Part shown: positions 5,715-14,428 of the stretch, one piece after another
Layout of the letters: every line of letters begins with the position of its first letter
Numbering within the stretch: position 1 is the stretch's first letter
NCBI GenBank assembly: GCA_028706715.1
Contig: JAQTVQ010000007.1
Coordinates: 11,411 to 44,251, forward strand
Length of the DNA: 32,841 nucleotides
DNA from: Minisyncoccota bacterium
Lineage (GTDB): Bacteria > Patescibacteriota > Minisyncoccia > Minisyncoccales > JAQTVQ01
Direction: 5' to 3'
The notes under the pieces: model-generated
What the model was told of the DNA's origin: nothing
The model's database searches: none
Seen by the model: the letters and a program-made list of their open reading frames with translations, nothing else
Translations under genes and position numbers: made by a program

Positions 5715-6740
5715 CTAGCCTATTGTTTCTTCTTTTTTCTTTTGGAGAAAGTCCTTTAGGAATTCATAGAGGATCCCGGCCATAGGGATAACCAAAATCG
5801 CTCCCATTATGCCCCAAAGCCTGGCTCCTACAAGCAAAGAAATAATAACTACCACCGGCGGAATGCCTACCATTTTCTTGGTAAGCATAGGAGTCAAAAT
5901 ATTCCCTTCCACTTGCTGTATCAAAATAAAAGCGATTAAAATCAATATCGCCGCATTCAATCCGGGGTCCAGCAAAGCGAAAAAACCTATAAAAAGCCCG
6001 GCAACCATAGGTCCGGCAATAGGAATTATATTGGTGACCGCGGCGATAAGAGATAAAGTAAAAGAATATTTTATCGCAAAAGATTCAAGGAGCAGGTAAG
6101 TAAGAATTCCCACAAAAACACAGCTTAATACTCTGCTGCCGAACCATCCGGCAACCTTGGCTTCAATCCTGGAAAAACGGCTGCAGACATATTCTTCATA
6201 TTTTTTAGGCGATGCCAAAAACAAAAACTTTTGGACGGGTTTTTCTTCCAAGGATAAGAATATCGCAATGGTAAAGATCGCGAACATTGTAAAAATTCCT
6301 CCGAAAAAAGTGGAGGCCGCGCTAAAGATATTGCTTGAAGCAGCCAGTAAAATTCCCTGCAAATATTTGTTAAAAACTTCAAAGCTTTGGAATTGGTTTA
6401 TGTTAAAATCCTTTAAAAAAGGAGCCGCTTTTTCAAAATAAACAGGCAAAAGCTGGGAAAAATTGGTAAGCTCTTTGGAAAGGATATCAGCGGTAAAATA
6501 AACGAATCCTCCAACCAACAGGAAAAAGATTAAATAAACCAAAGCCGTCCCCGCGGGCCTTGGAATTTTTCTTTTTTGCAAAAAATCAATTACCGGATTA
6601 AAAAGAACTGAAATTATCAAAGAAAAGATAAAAAGAGTTAAAATATCCTGCGTCAAAAAAATGACATAAAAAAATATTAAAGCCAAGCCTATTTTAAGAA
6701 GAGACCCCCATGAAATATCCAAGCTGTTTCCGTTAGCCAT
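5715..6740 (-). CDS. AI-2E family transporter (PerM/UPF0118)
   Basis: This 341-aa polytopic membrane protein matches the AI-2E/PerM family in length and pattern. It has paired N-terminal helices (LFIFSLIISVLFNPVIDFLQKR), a central soluble segment, and a conserved C-terminal helical block with PIAGPMVAG, LLDPGLNAAILILIAFILIQQVEGN, LTPMLTKKMVGIPPVVVI and GIMGAILVIPMAG. The family is annotated for autoinducer-2 export, but members also act as ion exchangers or have unknown substrates, so the substrate here is not inferred. The gene lies 4 nt downstream of the M16 peptidase gene and 6 nt upstream of the 7TM-GAF gene, all on one strand, suggesting an operon. Confidence 0.92.
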   Translation of the reverse strand: MANGNSLDISWGSLLKIGLALIFFYVIFLTQDILTLFIFSLIISVLFNPVIDFLQKRKIPRPAGTALVYLIFFLLVGGFVYFTADILSKELTNFSQLLPVYFEKAAPFLKDFNINQFQSFEVFNKYLQGILLAASSNIFSAASTFFGGIFTMFAIFTIAIFLSLEEKPVQKFLFLASPKKYEEYVCSRFSRIEAKVAGWFGSRVLSCVFVGILTYLLLESFAIKYSFTLSLIAAVTNIIPIAGPMVAGLFIGFFALLDPGLNAAILILIAFILIQQVEGNILTPMLTKKMVGIPPVVVIISLLVGARLWGIMGAILVIPMAGILYEFLKDFLQKKKEETIG

Positions 6741-6744
6741 AAAT

Positions 6745-8013
6745 TTAAAAATTATTTAACAAATTAATAAATTTTTCTTCTTTTTCAAACGGACCCACCA
6801 AAGCTAAATTGAGTTTTTCCGGCTTAAAAATATCTTGGGCAACAGCCAGTATCTCTTCGGCTGTTACATTGTCAATTTTAGCAAATAACTGCTCCGGAGT
6901 TAAGATTTCTCCTTCAAACAGCTCCTGTTCGGCGCAGAAAGAAGCCAAAGCATCGGAAGACTCCAGCGCCATCACAGATCTTCCTTTAATTATCTCTTTC
7001 GCTTTTTTAAGCTCTTCATTTTCCACTTTCTCTCGGGAAATTATTTTATATTCTTTTAATATGGCGGAGATTCCTTCTTCTATCCTGGAATTATCAAGGC
7101 CTATTCTAGTCGCTAAATATCCGGCATCCGGATCCAGCAAGCATTCCGTGGACAGATAGTAAGAAAGGCCGAGTTTTTCCCTCACATTCATAAACATTCT
7201 TGAGCTCATCCCTTTTCCCAAGATTACGCTTAAAAGCTTTAAAGCGTATTTTCTGCCGTCAAAAACATTAAAAGCTCTCACTCCCAAAAACATATGAGCC
7301 TGATCGGTTTTCTTCTGGCGGAGAAGAACCATAGGCTTGTCTTGAGAATCCAAAACTTTTTCTTTTTGGCAAGGCTCTCTTTCTTCAAAAGATCCAAAAT
7401 ATTCTTGAACTTTGGCCAAGGCTTCTTCTTCTCCAACTCCCCCGGCGATACATACTACAGTATTGGATGGAGAATATTTTTTTTCTTTGTAATCAACCAA
7501 TTTTTTTCTGTTGATAGCGGCGATGCTCTCTTTACTCCCGAGAATTAATCTTCCTGCAGGACAATCTCCGTAAAGAAGCTTTGACCAAAAATCCTCAACC
7601 AATATTTGAGGATTGTCCATACACATATTAAATTCTTCCGTAATCACTTTTCTTTCTTTTTCTATCTCTTTTTCCGGCAAAAGAGGATTTAAAAAAATAT
7701 CAGCGATAAAATCAAGGGCCAGTTCAAAATTTTCATTCCGCGTCTTCGCCCAATATCCCGTGCAGTCATATCCTGTAAAGGCGTTAAAAATTCCACCGAC
7801 TTTTTCCATTGTCTCCGCAATATCCTTTTTGTTCGGTCTTTTTTTGCTGCCGTTAAAAATCATATGTTCCAAGAAATGGGAAATTCCGTTATCTTCTTTT
7901 GTTTCGTGTTTGGCTCCCGCTCCCGTCAAGGCTAAAACCGCCGCAGTTTGGCTGGACGGCAGGGGAACGACGACGACTCTCAATCCATTTTTTAAAGTAG
8001 TTTTTTTGTACAT
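6745..8013 (-). CDS. M16 family zinc metallopeptidase
   Basis: This is a 422-aa processing-peptidase-like enzyme of the M16 (pitrilysin) family. The inverted zinc motif HxxEH is HFLEH at residues 46-50, and the third zinc ligand glutamate is expected in ITEEF near residue 126, the usual spacing from the motif. The N-terminal LKNGLRVVVVPL is typical of the family, and an M16 C-terminal half follows (about 175-360). Members cleave peptides or presequences, and the substrate is unknown here. No signal peptide is visible, so it is probably cytoplasmic. The start has no obvious ribosome binding site. It is the first gene of the run leading into the AI-2E permease. Confidence 0.93.
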   Translation of the reverse strand: MYKKTTLKNGLRVVVVPLPSSQTAAVLALTGAGAKHETKEDNGISHFLEHMIFNGSKKRPNKKDIAETMEKVGGIFNAFTGYDCTGYWAKTRNENFELALDFIADIFLNPLLPEKEIEKERKVITEEFNMCMDNPQILVEDFWSKLLYGDCPAGRLILGSKESIAAINRKKLVDYKEKKYSPSNTVVCIAGGVGEEEALAKVQEYFGSFEEREPCQKEKVLDSQDKPMVLLRQKKTDQAHMFLGVRAFNVFDGRKYALKLLSVILGKGMSSRMFMNVREKLGLSYYLSTECLLDPDAGYLATRIGLDNSRIEEGISAILKEYKIISREKVENEELKKAKEIIKGRSVMALESSDALASFCAEQELFEGEILTPEQLFAKIDNVTAEEILAVAQDIFKPEKLNLALVGPFEKEEKFINLLNNF

Positions 8014-8051
8014 CCGGCTAATAAGATTAAAAATTTAATATTTAAGATTAA

Positions 8052-9479
8052 TCAGCATCCGAATTTCTCTTTTAACAGTCCCGCTAAATCGCTTATTCCC
8101 ACTCTCTCCTGCTCCATAGTATCTCTGTCGCGCAAAGTAACGCAATCGTCTTGCAGCGTTTCAAAATCTATCGTAATTGCATACGGAACGCCTATTTCGT
8201 CCAAACGGCGATAGCGCCGGCCGATTGATCCGGTTTCGTCATACTTGCACATAAAATATTTCTTCAGCTCTTCGTGAATTTCTTTGGCTTTATCAACCAA
8301 TTCCGGCTTGTTTTTTAAAAGAGGCAAAACGGCAGCCTTAACGGGCGCCAAACTTTTAGTAAAACGCAAAACCGTTTCCGCTTCTTTTGCGGATTCCGTG
8401 GTTTGAGTCCTTCCTCCTTTAATCTCTTCAAAAGAATCGCATAAGACTGCAAAGAAAAGCCTTTCCACTCCGCAAGAAGGCTCTATCACATAAGGAATAT
8501 AAGAGCTTTTATCCGACTCGTCAAAATATTGCAAATCCGTTCCTGAAAACTTTTGATGGCGTCCAAGATCAAAGTCGCGGCGATTGGCAATTCCTTCTAT
8601 TTCCGACCACCCCCAAGGAAATTTATATTCAACATCAACGCACGCCTTGGCGTAATGGGCCAGTTCATCCGGGCGATGAGGCCTGAATCTCAAGTTTTCT
8701 TTTTTTAACCCCAAATCTTCCTCATACCAGCGCATTCTTTCTTTGGTCCAATATTCAAAAGCCTTGTCGTCTTCGCCGGGCTTGACAAAATACTCCAGTT
8801 CCATCTGCTCAAACTCGCGGCTTCGGAAAATGAAATTGCCGGGAGTAATTTCGTTGCGAAAAGCTTTTCCGATTTGGGCTATTCCAAAAGGAAGCTTAAC
8901 TCTTTGAGTATCAAGAATATTTTTATAGCTGGCAAAAATCCCTTGAGCCGTCTCCGGACGCAAATAAGCGAGAGAAGCGCTGTCTTCGGCCGGACCCACA
9001 AAAGTTCTGAACATCAAATTAAATTTGCGGGGAGCGGCAAGTTCTCCTCCGCAATCAGGACATTTGGCGTTAGCCAAGACTTTGGCCATTTGGCTGATAT
9101 CCGCCGTATCTTTGACTTCCTCTTCACTAAATCCAAGATTTTTAAGCGTGCCGTCGTCTCTTAATTTTTCCATTAAATGATCCGCTCTAAACCTTTTATG
9201 GCAGCCCTTGCATTCCGACAAAGGATCGGAAAATTCGGTGGTATGTCCGGAAGCTTCCCATATTTTCGGACTCATGATAATTGAGCTGTCCAACCCGACA
9301 ATATCGTTTCTTTTTTGAACCAAAGCTTTCCGCCAAGCTTTCTTGATGTTATTTTTCAGCTCGGCTCCCAAAGGTCCAAAATCAAAAAACCCTCCAAACC
9401 CTCCGTAAATTTCAGAACTGGGAAAAACAAATCCCCTTCTCTTAATCAAAGAAAGAATTTTTTCTGTTGTGTCCTCCAT
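8052..9479 (-). CDS. glyQS: Glycyl-tRNA synthetase (single-chain, alpha2 type)
   Basis: The enzyme attaches glycine to tRNA-Gly. The 475 aa match the homodimeric class II form (COG0423), not the alpha2beta2 GlyQ/GlyS pair. Visible signatures include SSEIYGGFGGFFDFGPLGAE near the N-terminus, motif 2 (GKAFRNEITPGNFIFRSREF) and motif 3 (EPSCGVERLFFAVL). CKGC and CPDC pairs in the insert may bind zinc. The C-terminal anticodon-binding domain is present (LAPVKAAVLPLL, and TGSIGRRYRRLDEIGVPYAI). The neighbours are an M16 peptidase downstream and a surface-type protein upstream, which share no pathway with it. Confidence 0.96.
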   Translation of the reverse strand: MEDTTEKILSLIKRRGFVFPSSEIYGGFGGFFDFGPLGAELKNNIKKAWRKALVQKRNDIVGLDSSIIMSPKIWEASGHTTEFSDPLSECKGCHKRFRADHLMEKLRDDGTLKNLGFSEEEVKDTADISQMAKVLANAKCPDCGGELAAPRKFNLMFRTFVGPAEDSASLAYLRPETAQGIFASYKNILDTQRVKLPFGIAQIGKAFRNEITPGNFIFRSREFEQMELEYFVKPGEDDKAFEYWTKERMRWYEEDLGLKKENLRFRPHRPDELAHYAKACVDVEYKFPWGWSEIEGIANRRDFDLGRHQKFSGTDLQYFDESDKSSYIPYVIEPSCGVERLFFAVLCDSFEEIKGGRTQTTESAKEAETVLRFTKSLAPVKAAVLPLLKNKPELVDKAKEIHEELKKYFMCKYDETGSIGRRYRRLDEIGVPYAITIDFETLQDDCVTLRDRDTMEQERVGISDLAGLLKEKFGC

Positions 9480-9551
9480 AATATTGCAACCTGTTCTGTT
9501 CCTTTTTTCCTTTTTTGGCTTTTGCCTGCGGAATTAAAGTTTTAGAAGGTT

Positions 9552-11207
9552 TTATTGGCTGTTAGATTGATTATTATCTTTAACTTGTATCCGTAATTCC
9601 TGTATTTCGGAATATAAAGAAGTTTTAGTCCATTGGTCTTCTCCCGAAACTTGGACCGTGCCCAAGGCAAGAACTTCTTTCCCGGCGTCTTCGGCCCTAG
9701 GTATGACAGAAAGTTGGAAGGCGCATAATTTCGGTTCTGTTAAAATCCCCAGGCCGGCTTCCGCATCTCCTGCCTGCCATAATATTTCTCTTGACTCGGA
9801 GTCATAAGTAAGTCCGGAATTTTCTTCGGGCCAAACTTTTCCGGTAAAAATCGCTCCTTCCGGCAAAATAGCCCTAAGTTTTATATTGTTAACGCTGTTA
9901 TAAGAATTGGAAATTTTCCAAACAACGGCAAAAGTGTTGGCTTCTCCCGGGTTCAAAGGCAGGGATCCTCCGCTTACAAAATATTTGCTATCCAAAGAAG
10001 TTTCCTGCTCTCCTTTAAGAGTGGAAGAAATTTTATTGGTAAAACTTTCGGACAGCTGGCTTATCGTAACTTTGTTTTTAATCTCCGGGTTTTTGTCCGC
10101 CGCGGTTTCAACCGGCCACTCGTCTTTTAATTCTATCCAAAATTCCGCCTTGCCTTCTTCTCCTTTGTCCAAATATTGCAGCTGGGGATTTTTTTTGCCG
10201 TCCCAAATGATAGAACTGTCTCCCTTGCCGAAATCACCTTCCGGAGCCTTGATGGAATAGAAATCAAAGCTTTCTCCTTCCAATCGGGAAATCAAGACCA
10301 AATCGGTCAAGGGTTCTTCCCCTATGTTGCGGAAAAATATTTCATAGTGAAGAATGTCTCCCGGCACCGCCGTATATTGCGGACTGTTGTTGATGCTCTG
10401 CGTAATGTAAAGATCGGGAACGGAAATTTCCACGCCTTTTATATCCTCTTTCAACAGGATAAAATCATCATCTTGCCATATTCCGATTTGAGCTTTAAAT
10501 ATCTTTTGCTCTTTCACTTCTCCGCTGACCTTGCCGGTAACTTCTATCCTTCCTCCTTCCCCCTCGTTAAGGTTGGAAATATTCCATTGCGTTTGGTCTA
10601 TGGCTTGAGGCTTGGCTGACACGAAATCAAAGCCTGAAGGATATTGGATCTTACAAGTCAAATCGGACAAAGGGTAAGAAATGTTAGACCAATAGTTTAT
10701 TTTAAAAGTAAAAGCCTTGCCTGCCGCGATTGAAGACGGCACGTCAAGCGCAAAGCTTAAAGAAGCTTTTTCCACGATAGTGGTAAAGGTCGTAGAAACT
10801 TCATTGCGCGTGTTCAGCCCCTTCGGCTGGAAAGTCAAAACCGCTTTGGCCGTCTTTGCTTCTCCTTCCTTTCCCAAAAGACGGGCCGGAAAAGTAAAGA
10901 TACGCTCTTCTCCGGGGTAAATATCTCCTTTCAGCTGGGATGACGACATTCTTTGTATTCTGTTGAATCCCTCTTCTAAGATTGAATTTTGAGGAAATTC
11001 AAAAGAAAGTTCCGGGTTCTCCGCCCTGACAGTGCCATTATTTTTGAACTTAACAATATATTCAACTTCATCTCCCAAGGAAGCGTTTTGCGGCCCCAAA
11101 ATTTCAATTTTAATGGTCTCCTTGGAATAAGAGCTTTGGTTCCACAGATAAAAACTGCCTCCCAAAATTAAGATAAGAATTGCAAAAATGAGAATAATTT
11201 TTTTCAT
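9552..11207 (-). CDS. Membrane-anchored extracellular protein with DUF11-like beta repeats
   Basis: The N-terminus (MKKIILIFAILILILGGSFYLW) is one hydrophobic helix with a basic start, an uncleaved signal anchor or signal peptide. The remaining roughly 525 aa form several Ig-like beta domains of the DUF11/CARDB kind. Recurrent phrases are LGDEVEYIVKFKNNGT, AGKAFTFKINYWSN, VPGDILHYEIFFRNIGEEPL and LNPGEANTFAVVWKISNS, each beginning a repeat of about 110-130 residues. No catalytic motif or C-terminal anchor is visible. It is likely displayed on the cell surface, possibly as an adhesin or structural protein. A GAGG ribosome binding site lies 8 nt before the ATG. ileS lies 55 nt upstream on the same strand. 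Confidence 0.8.
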   Translation of the reverse strand: MKKIILIFAILILILGGSFYLWNQSSYSKETIKIEILGPQNASLGDEVEYIVKFKNNGTVRAENPELSFEFPQNSILEEGFNRIQRMSSSQLKGDIYPGEERIFTFPARLLGKEGEAKTAKAVLTFQPKGLNTRNEVSTTFTTIVEKASLSFALDVPSSIAAGKAFTFKINYWSNISYPLSDLTCKIQYPSGFDFVSAKPQAIDQTQWNISNLNEGEGGRIEVTGKVSGEVKEQKIFKAQIGIWQDDDFILLKEDIKGVEISVPDLYITQSINNSPQYTAVPGDILHYEIFFRNIGEEPLTDLVLISRLEGESFDFYSIKAPEGDFGKGDSSIIWDGKKNPQLQYLDKGEEGKAEFWIELKDEWPVETAADKNPEIKNKVTISQLSESFTNKISSTLKGEQETSLDSKYFVSGGSLPLNPGEANTFAVVWKISNSYNSVNNIKLRAILPEGAIFTGKVWPEENSGLTYDSESREILWQAGDAEAGLGILTEPKLCAFQLSVIPRAEDAGKEVLALGTVQVSGEDQWTKTSLYSEIQELRIQVKDNNQSNSQ

Positions 11208-11262
11208 TTTTATTGCCTCAAAGGCTGCGATTTAAACAATTTGGATAAAAAGAGCCTTTATT

Positions 11263-14139
11263 TTATTTTTTATTAATTTTAATGCCAAGCCAAAGTTCTT
11301 CGCCGTTAATTTTCAATTTCTTTTGTCCTGTAACGCTTGGGTCTTCTTCTCTCTTTTCAACGGCATCGGCGATTACTTCTTTGGCTAAAAATTTTGCATT
11401 TTTTTCCACCATCCGGCAAATTTCTTCTCCTCCGTTAAATCTTACCAAAATTTTGTCGTTTGGGGTAAGCCCGGCCTCTTTTCTTATCTGTTGAACTTGT
11501 CTAATAATCTCGCGAAGGTCTCCCTCTTCTTTTAAATCAGGGGTAATTTCAAAATCAAGCTCTATATCGTTTTCAATTTCTTTGCAAAAAGAAATCTTTT
11601 TAATATTTGTTTCTTCTTTTATCAGTTTATGGAAAGACTCGTTTTTTTGTATATTCTCCATGGCCTTTTTTATTTTAAGCTCTGCCAAGGGCTGTTTTAC
11701 TTTTATCCCTTTTTCGGACCTCAAGCGCAAGACTTCAGCCACTATTTTTCTTGTTTCATCCATATCTTCTTCCAGCTCCTTGCTGATAAAATCGCTGTTT
11801 GCTTCAGGCCAATCGGACAAATGGACGGACTCTTTTTCTCCTCCTATCGTTTTATAAATATATTCTGAAACAAAAGGAGCGAACGGAGCCATTATTTTGG
11901 CAGTTTGAAAAATAACATAGCCGAATGTTTTTATTCCTTCGGAATCTCCCTCTTTGAACCTTTGCCGAGATCTTCTTAAATACCAGGTAGAAAGGCCGTT
12001 GATAAATTCCTCAATTTTTCTTGCGGAAGAAACGACATCGTAATTATCCATTTTTTCGGTAACTTCTTTGATAAAAAGATTAAGCTTTGACAAAATCCAT
12101 TTATCCAAAATATGCCCGCTTTCAGGCAAAGAAAAATCAACCGTTCCTTCTTTTCGGTATGTTTTATAAAAAGAATAAACATTCAAAAGCAGTAAAATAT
12201 TTTTTTGGTAAGTTTCTTTAAGTTCTTTTTCGGAAAAAAACAAATCTTCTCCCTTCATAACCAAAGAAGACATCAAATAAAGCCTTAAAGAATCGGCTCC
12301 GTATTTTTCAATCGCTTCCCACGGATCGGGAAAATTCTTTTTTGACTTGGAAAGCTTTTCTCCTTTTTCGTTTAAAACCGTTCCTGTGGTAACGACATTT
12401 TCAAAAGGAATTTTATCAAACAAAATAGCCGACATTACGTGCATAACATAGAACCATGCCCTTGTTTGGGCGATATATTCAGCCACGAACTGCGCAGGCA
12501 GGCGTTTTTCAAAAGCTTCTTTATTCTCAAAAGGATAATGCAGTTCTGCAAAAGGCATAGAAGAAGACTCCACCCAGCAGTCAATAACTTCCGGGACTCT
12601 TTCCATCTCTTCTCCGCATTCGCATTGAATTTTAACGCCGTCAATAAACGGCCTATGCAAATCTTCAATTTTTGTCCCGCTAAGCTCTTCCAGCTCGGCG
12701 ACAGAGCCGATAACTTTCATCTCTTTGCATTTCTCACATCGCCAAATAGGCATCGGAGAAGCCCAATAACGATTTCTAGAAATATTCCAATCAGGAGCGG
12801 ATTCAAGGCCTTTTAAGAAGCGGCCGTATTTCAGGTGGTTTGGATGCCAGCTGATTTTTTCGTTAAGTTCAACCAGCCGGTCTTTTATTTTTTGGATATT
12901 AATAAACCAAGCGGGAATGGCATTATAATACAAAGCCGTTCCGCATCTCCAGCAAAAAGGATAAGGATGGACGGTTTTTTCTTTTTTATAAAGCAATCCT
13001 CTCTCTGCCAGTTCTTTTTTCACAAATTCGTCGGCTTCTTTGAATTTTTTCCCTTGAATAAATTCCGGAGAATCTTCAATAAATTTTCCTTTGCCGTCCA
13101 GCAAGGATAAAACCGGCAAGCCGTATTTTGCTCCAAGTTTGTAATCGTCCTCGCCGTAAGCCGGAGCAATATGCACAATTCCGGTTCCGTCTTCCGCTGT
13201 CACAAAATCAGCGGACAAAACTTTGTAAGATTTCTCTGCTTCTTCCTCGCTTAAGCCAGCTTTGTAAAGAGGCTCATATTCAAGGCCTGCCAGATCTCCT
13301 CCTTTAAATTCTTTTATAATTTTCTTGTCCAGCCCGTAATTTGACGCCCTATTCTTGGCAATAATAAATTTTTCTTCTCCTTCTTTTGCCAAGACATAAG
13401 AGAATTCGGGATTGACGGCCAAAGCAAGATTGGACGGCAGCGTCCACGGAGTTGTCGTCCAAGCCAATATGGAAGCTCCGGAAAAATCGGAACCGTTTTT
13501 GATTTTAAATTTGACTATTACGGATTCTTCTTCCAGCTCTTTATAGCTGTTGTCCATTGCCACTTCAAAATTGGACAAAGGAGTCTCGCATCTCGGACAA
13601 TAGAGCAAAACTTTTTTGCCCTCGTAAATCAGCCCTTTTGCCCATATTTCTTTAATCGCCCACCAAACGGATTCAATATAAGAACTGTCCATTGTTTTGT
13701 ATGAGTTTTCAAAATCAATGAACCGGCCGATTCTTTCAATCATTTTCCCCCATTCATTGGCATAAGTTAAAACATTCTCCCTGCAGGTTCGGTTAAAAAC
13801 ATCTATGCCTATTTCTTCAATCTGCTTCTTCCCGGAAATTTTCAGCTTTTCTTCAACAATGTTTTCTATAGGCAATCCATGGCAGTCCCAGCCCCAGCGC
13901 CGGGCGACATAACGCCCTTTCATTGTCCAATAGCGGGGAACCACATCCTTAATAGTTGAGGCCAAAATATGGCCATAGTGAGGCAAGCCGGTGGCAAAAG
14001 GAGGCCCGTCGTAAAAATTAAAAACAGGACAATTTTTTCTTTGTTCCAAGGATTTTTCAAAAATTCTTTTATCCTTCCAAAATTCTATGATTTGTTTTTC
14101 CCTCGTGGAAGGATTTTTATCTCCTTCTTCAAAAAACAT
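11263..14139 (-). CDS. ileS: Isoleucyl-tRNA synthetase, type II-like
   Basis: This 958-aa class Ia synthetase charges tRNA-Ile and edits mis-activated valine. The HIGH motif is HYGH at residues 54-57 and the KMSKS loop is KLSKS at 595-599. The CP1 editing domain is recognisable from TTTPWTLPSN (about 228) and GTGIVHIAPAYGEDDY (about 318). Cysteine pairs CPRC (181), CWRC (396), CEKC (468) and CECG (506) suggest structural zinc. HYGH and SKSKKNFPDP resemble the eukaryote-like type II enzymes, many of which tolerate mupirocin, rather than type I; this subtype is inferred from motifs only. The anticodon-binding domain is present. It follows argS on the same strand but is separated by 289 nt with its own candidate -10 box. 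Confidence 0.96.
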   Translation of the reverse strand: MFFEEGDKNPSTREKQIIEFWKDKRIFEKSLEQRKNCPVFNFYDGPPFATGLPHYGHILASTIKDVVPRYWTMKGRYVARRWGWDCHGLPIENIVEEKLKISGKKQIEEIGIDVFNRTCRENVLTYANEWGKMIERIGRFIDFENSYKTMDSSYIESVWWAIKEIWAKGLIYEGKKVLLYCPRCETPLSNFEVAMDNSYKELEEESVIVKFKIKNGSDFSGASILAWTTTPWTLPSNLALAVNPEFSYVLAKEGEEKFIIAKNRASNYGLDKKIIKEFKGGDLAGLEYEPLYKAGLSEEEAEKSYKVLSADFVTAEDGTGIVHIAPAYGEDDYKLGAKYGLPVLSLLDGKGKFIEDSPEFIQGKKFKEADEFVKKELAERGLLYKKEKTVHPYPFCWRCGTALYYNAIPAWFINIQKIKDRLVELNEKISWHPNHLKYGRFLKGLESAPDWNISRNRYWASPMPIWRCEKCKEMKVIGSVAELEELSGTKIEDLHRPFIDGVKIQCECGEEMERVPEVIDCWVESSSMPFAELHYPFENKEAFEKRLPAQFVAEYIAQTRAWFYVMHVMSAILFDKIPFENVVTTGTVLNEKGEKLSKSKKNFPDPWEAIEKYGADSLRLYLMSSLVMKGEDLFFSEKELKETYQKNILLLLNVYSFYKTYRKEGTVDFSLPESGHILDKWILSKLNLFIKEVTEKMDNYDVVSSARKIEEFINGLSTWYLRRSRQRFKEGDSEGIKTFGYVIFQTAKIMAPFAPFVSEYIYKTIGGEKESVHLSDWPEANSDFISKELEEDMDETRKIVAEVLRLRSEKGIKVKQPLAELKIKKAMENIQKNESFHKLIKEETNIKKISFCKEIENDIELDFEITPDLKEEGDLREIIRQVQQIRKEAGLTPNDKILVRFNGGEEICRMVEKNAKFLAKEVIADAVEKREEDPSVTGQKKLKINGEELWLGIKINKK

Positions 14140-14428
14140 ATTGCCGGCTTTTTCAAAAATTTAAAAATTATAAATAGACTCGCTATTCAGTGCATAAATT
14201 CATTTCTATCCATACAAATTTGCCTATTTTTAGACAAATTAAAACCCGATTCCATCTTGATTAGAGAAAAAATATATCGTAAGCCTATACAATTTGTCCT
14301 CTATAAATTCCTTAGCATTTTTGCCTCTTTTTGACAATTCCACAAAAAAGATAAAAAGCGGTCAAAATGGCCTCCTTAATAAAGATTAAACCGGCCGAAG
14401 TTGGTCCTTATCCATCTTTCGTCGGTTT
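14140..14428. other. AT-rich intergenic region between argS and ileS
   Basis: No gene, tRNA or T-box element is visible here. It contains a perfect TATAAT (minus, 14167-14172) 27 nt before the ileS ATG, without a good -35. At the argS end, AACCG.CGAA and TTCG..CGGTT can pair (about 14388-14428) and form a weak terminator after argS. The short plus-strand ORFs here are not convincing. Confidence 0.6.
14167..14172 (-). promoter_or_regulatory. Candidate -10 box of ileS
   Basis: TATAAT on the minus strand ends 27 nt before the ileS ATG, which would give a 5' leader of about 20 nt. No convincing -35 is found at the right distance. Confidence 0.35.

Noticed and set aside
14140-14428. T-box leader upstream of ileS
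   Set aside because: No T-box core sequence or specifier stem is visible in the gap before ileS. The other synthetase genes have even shorter upstream gaps.
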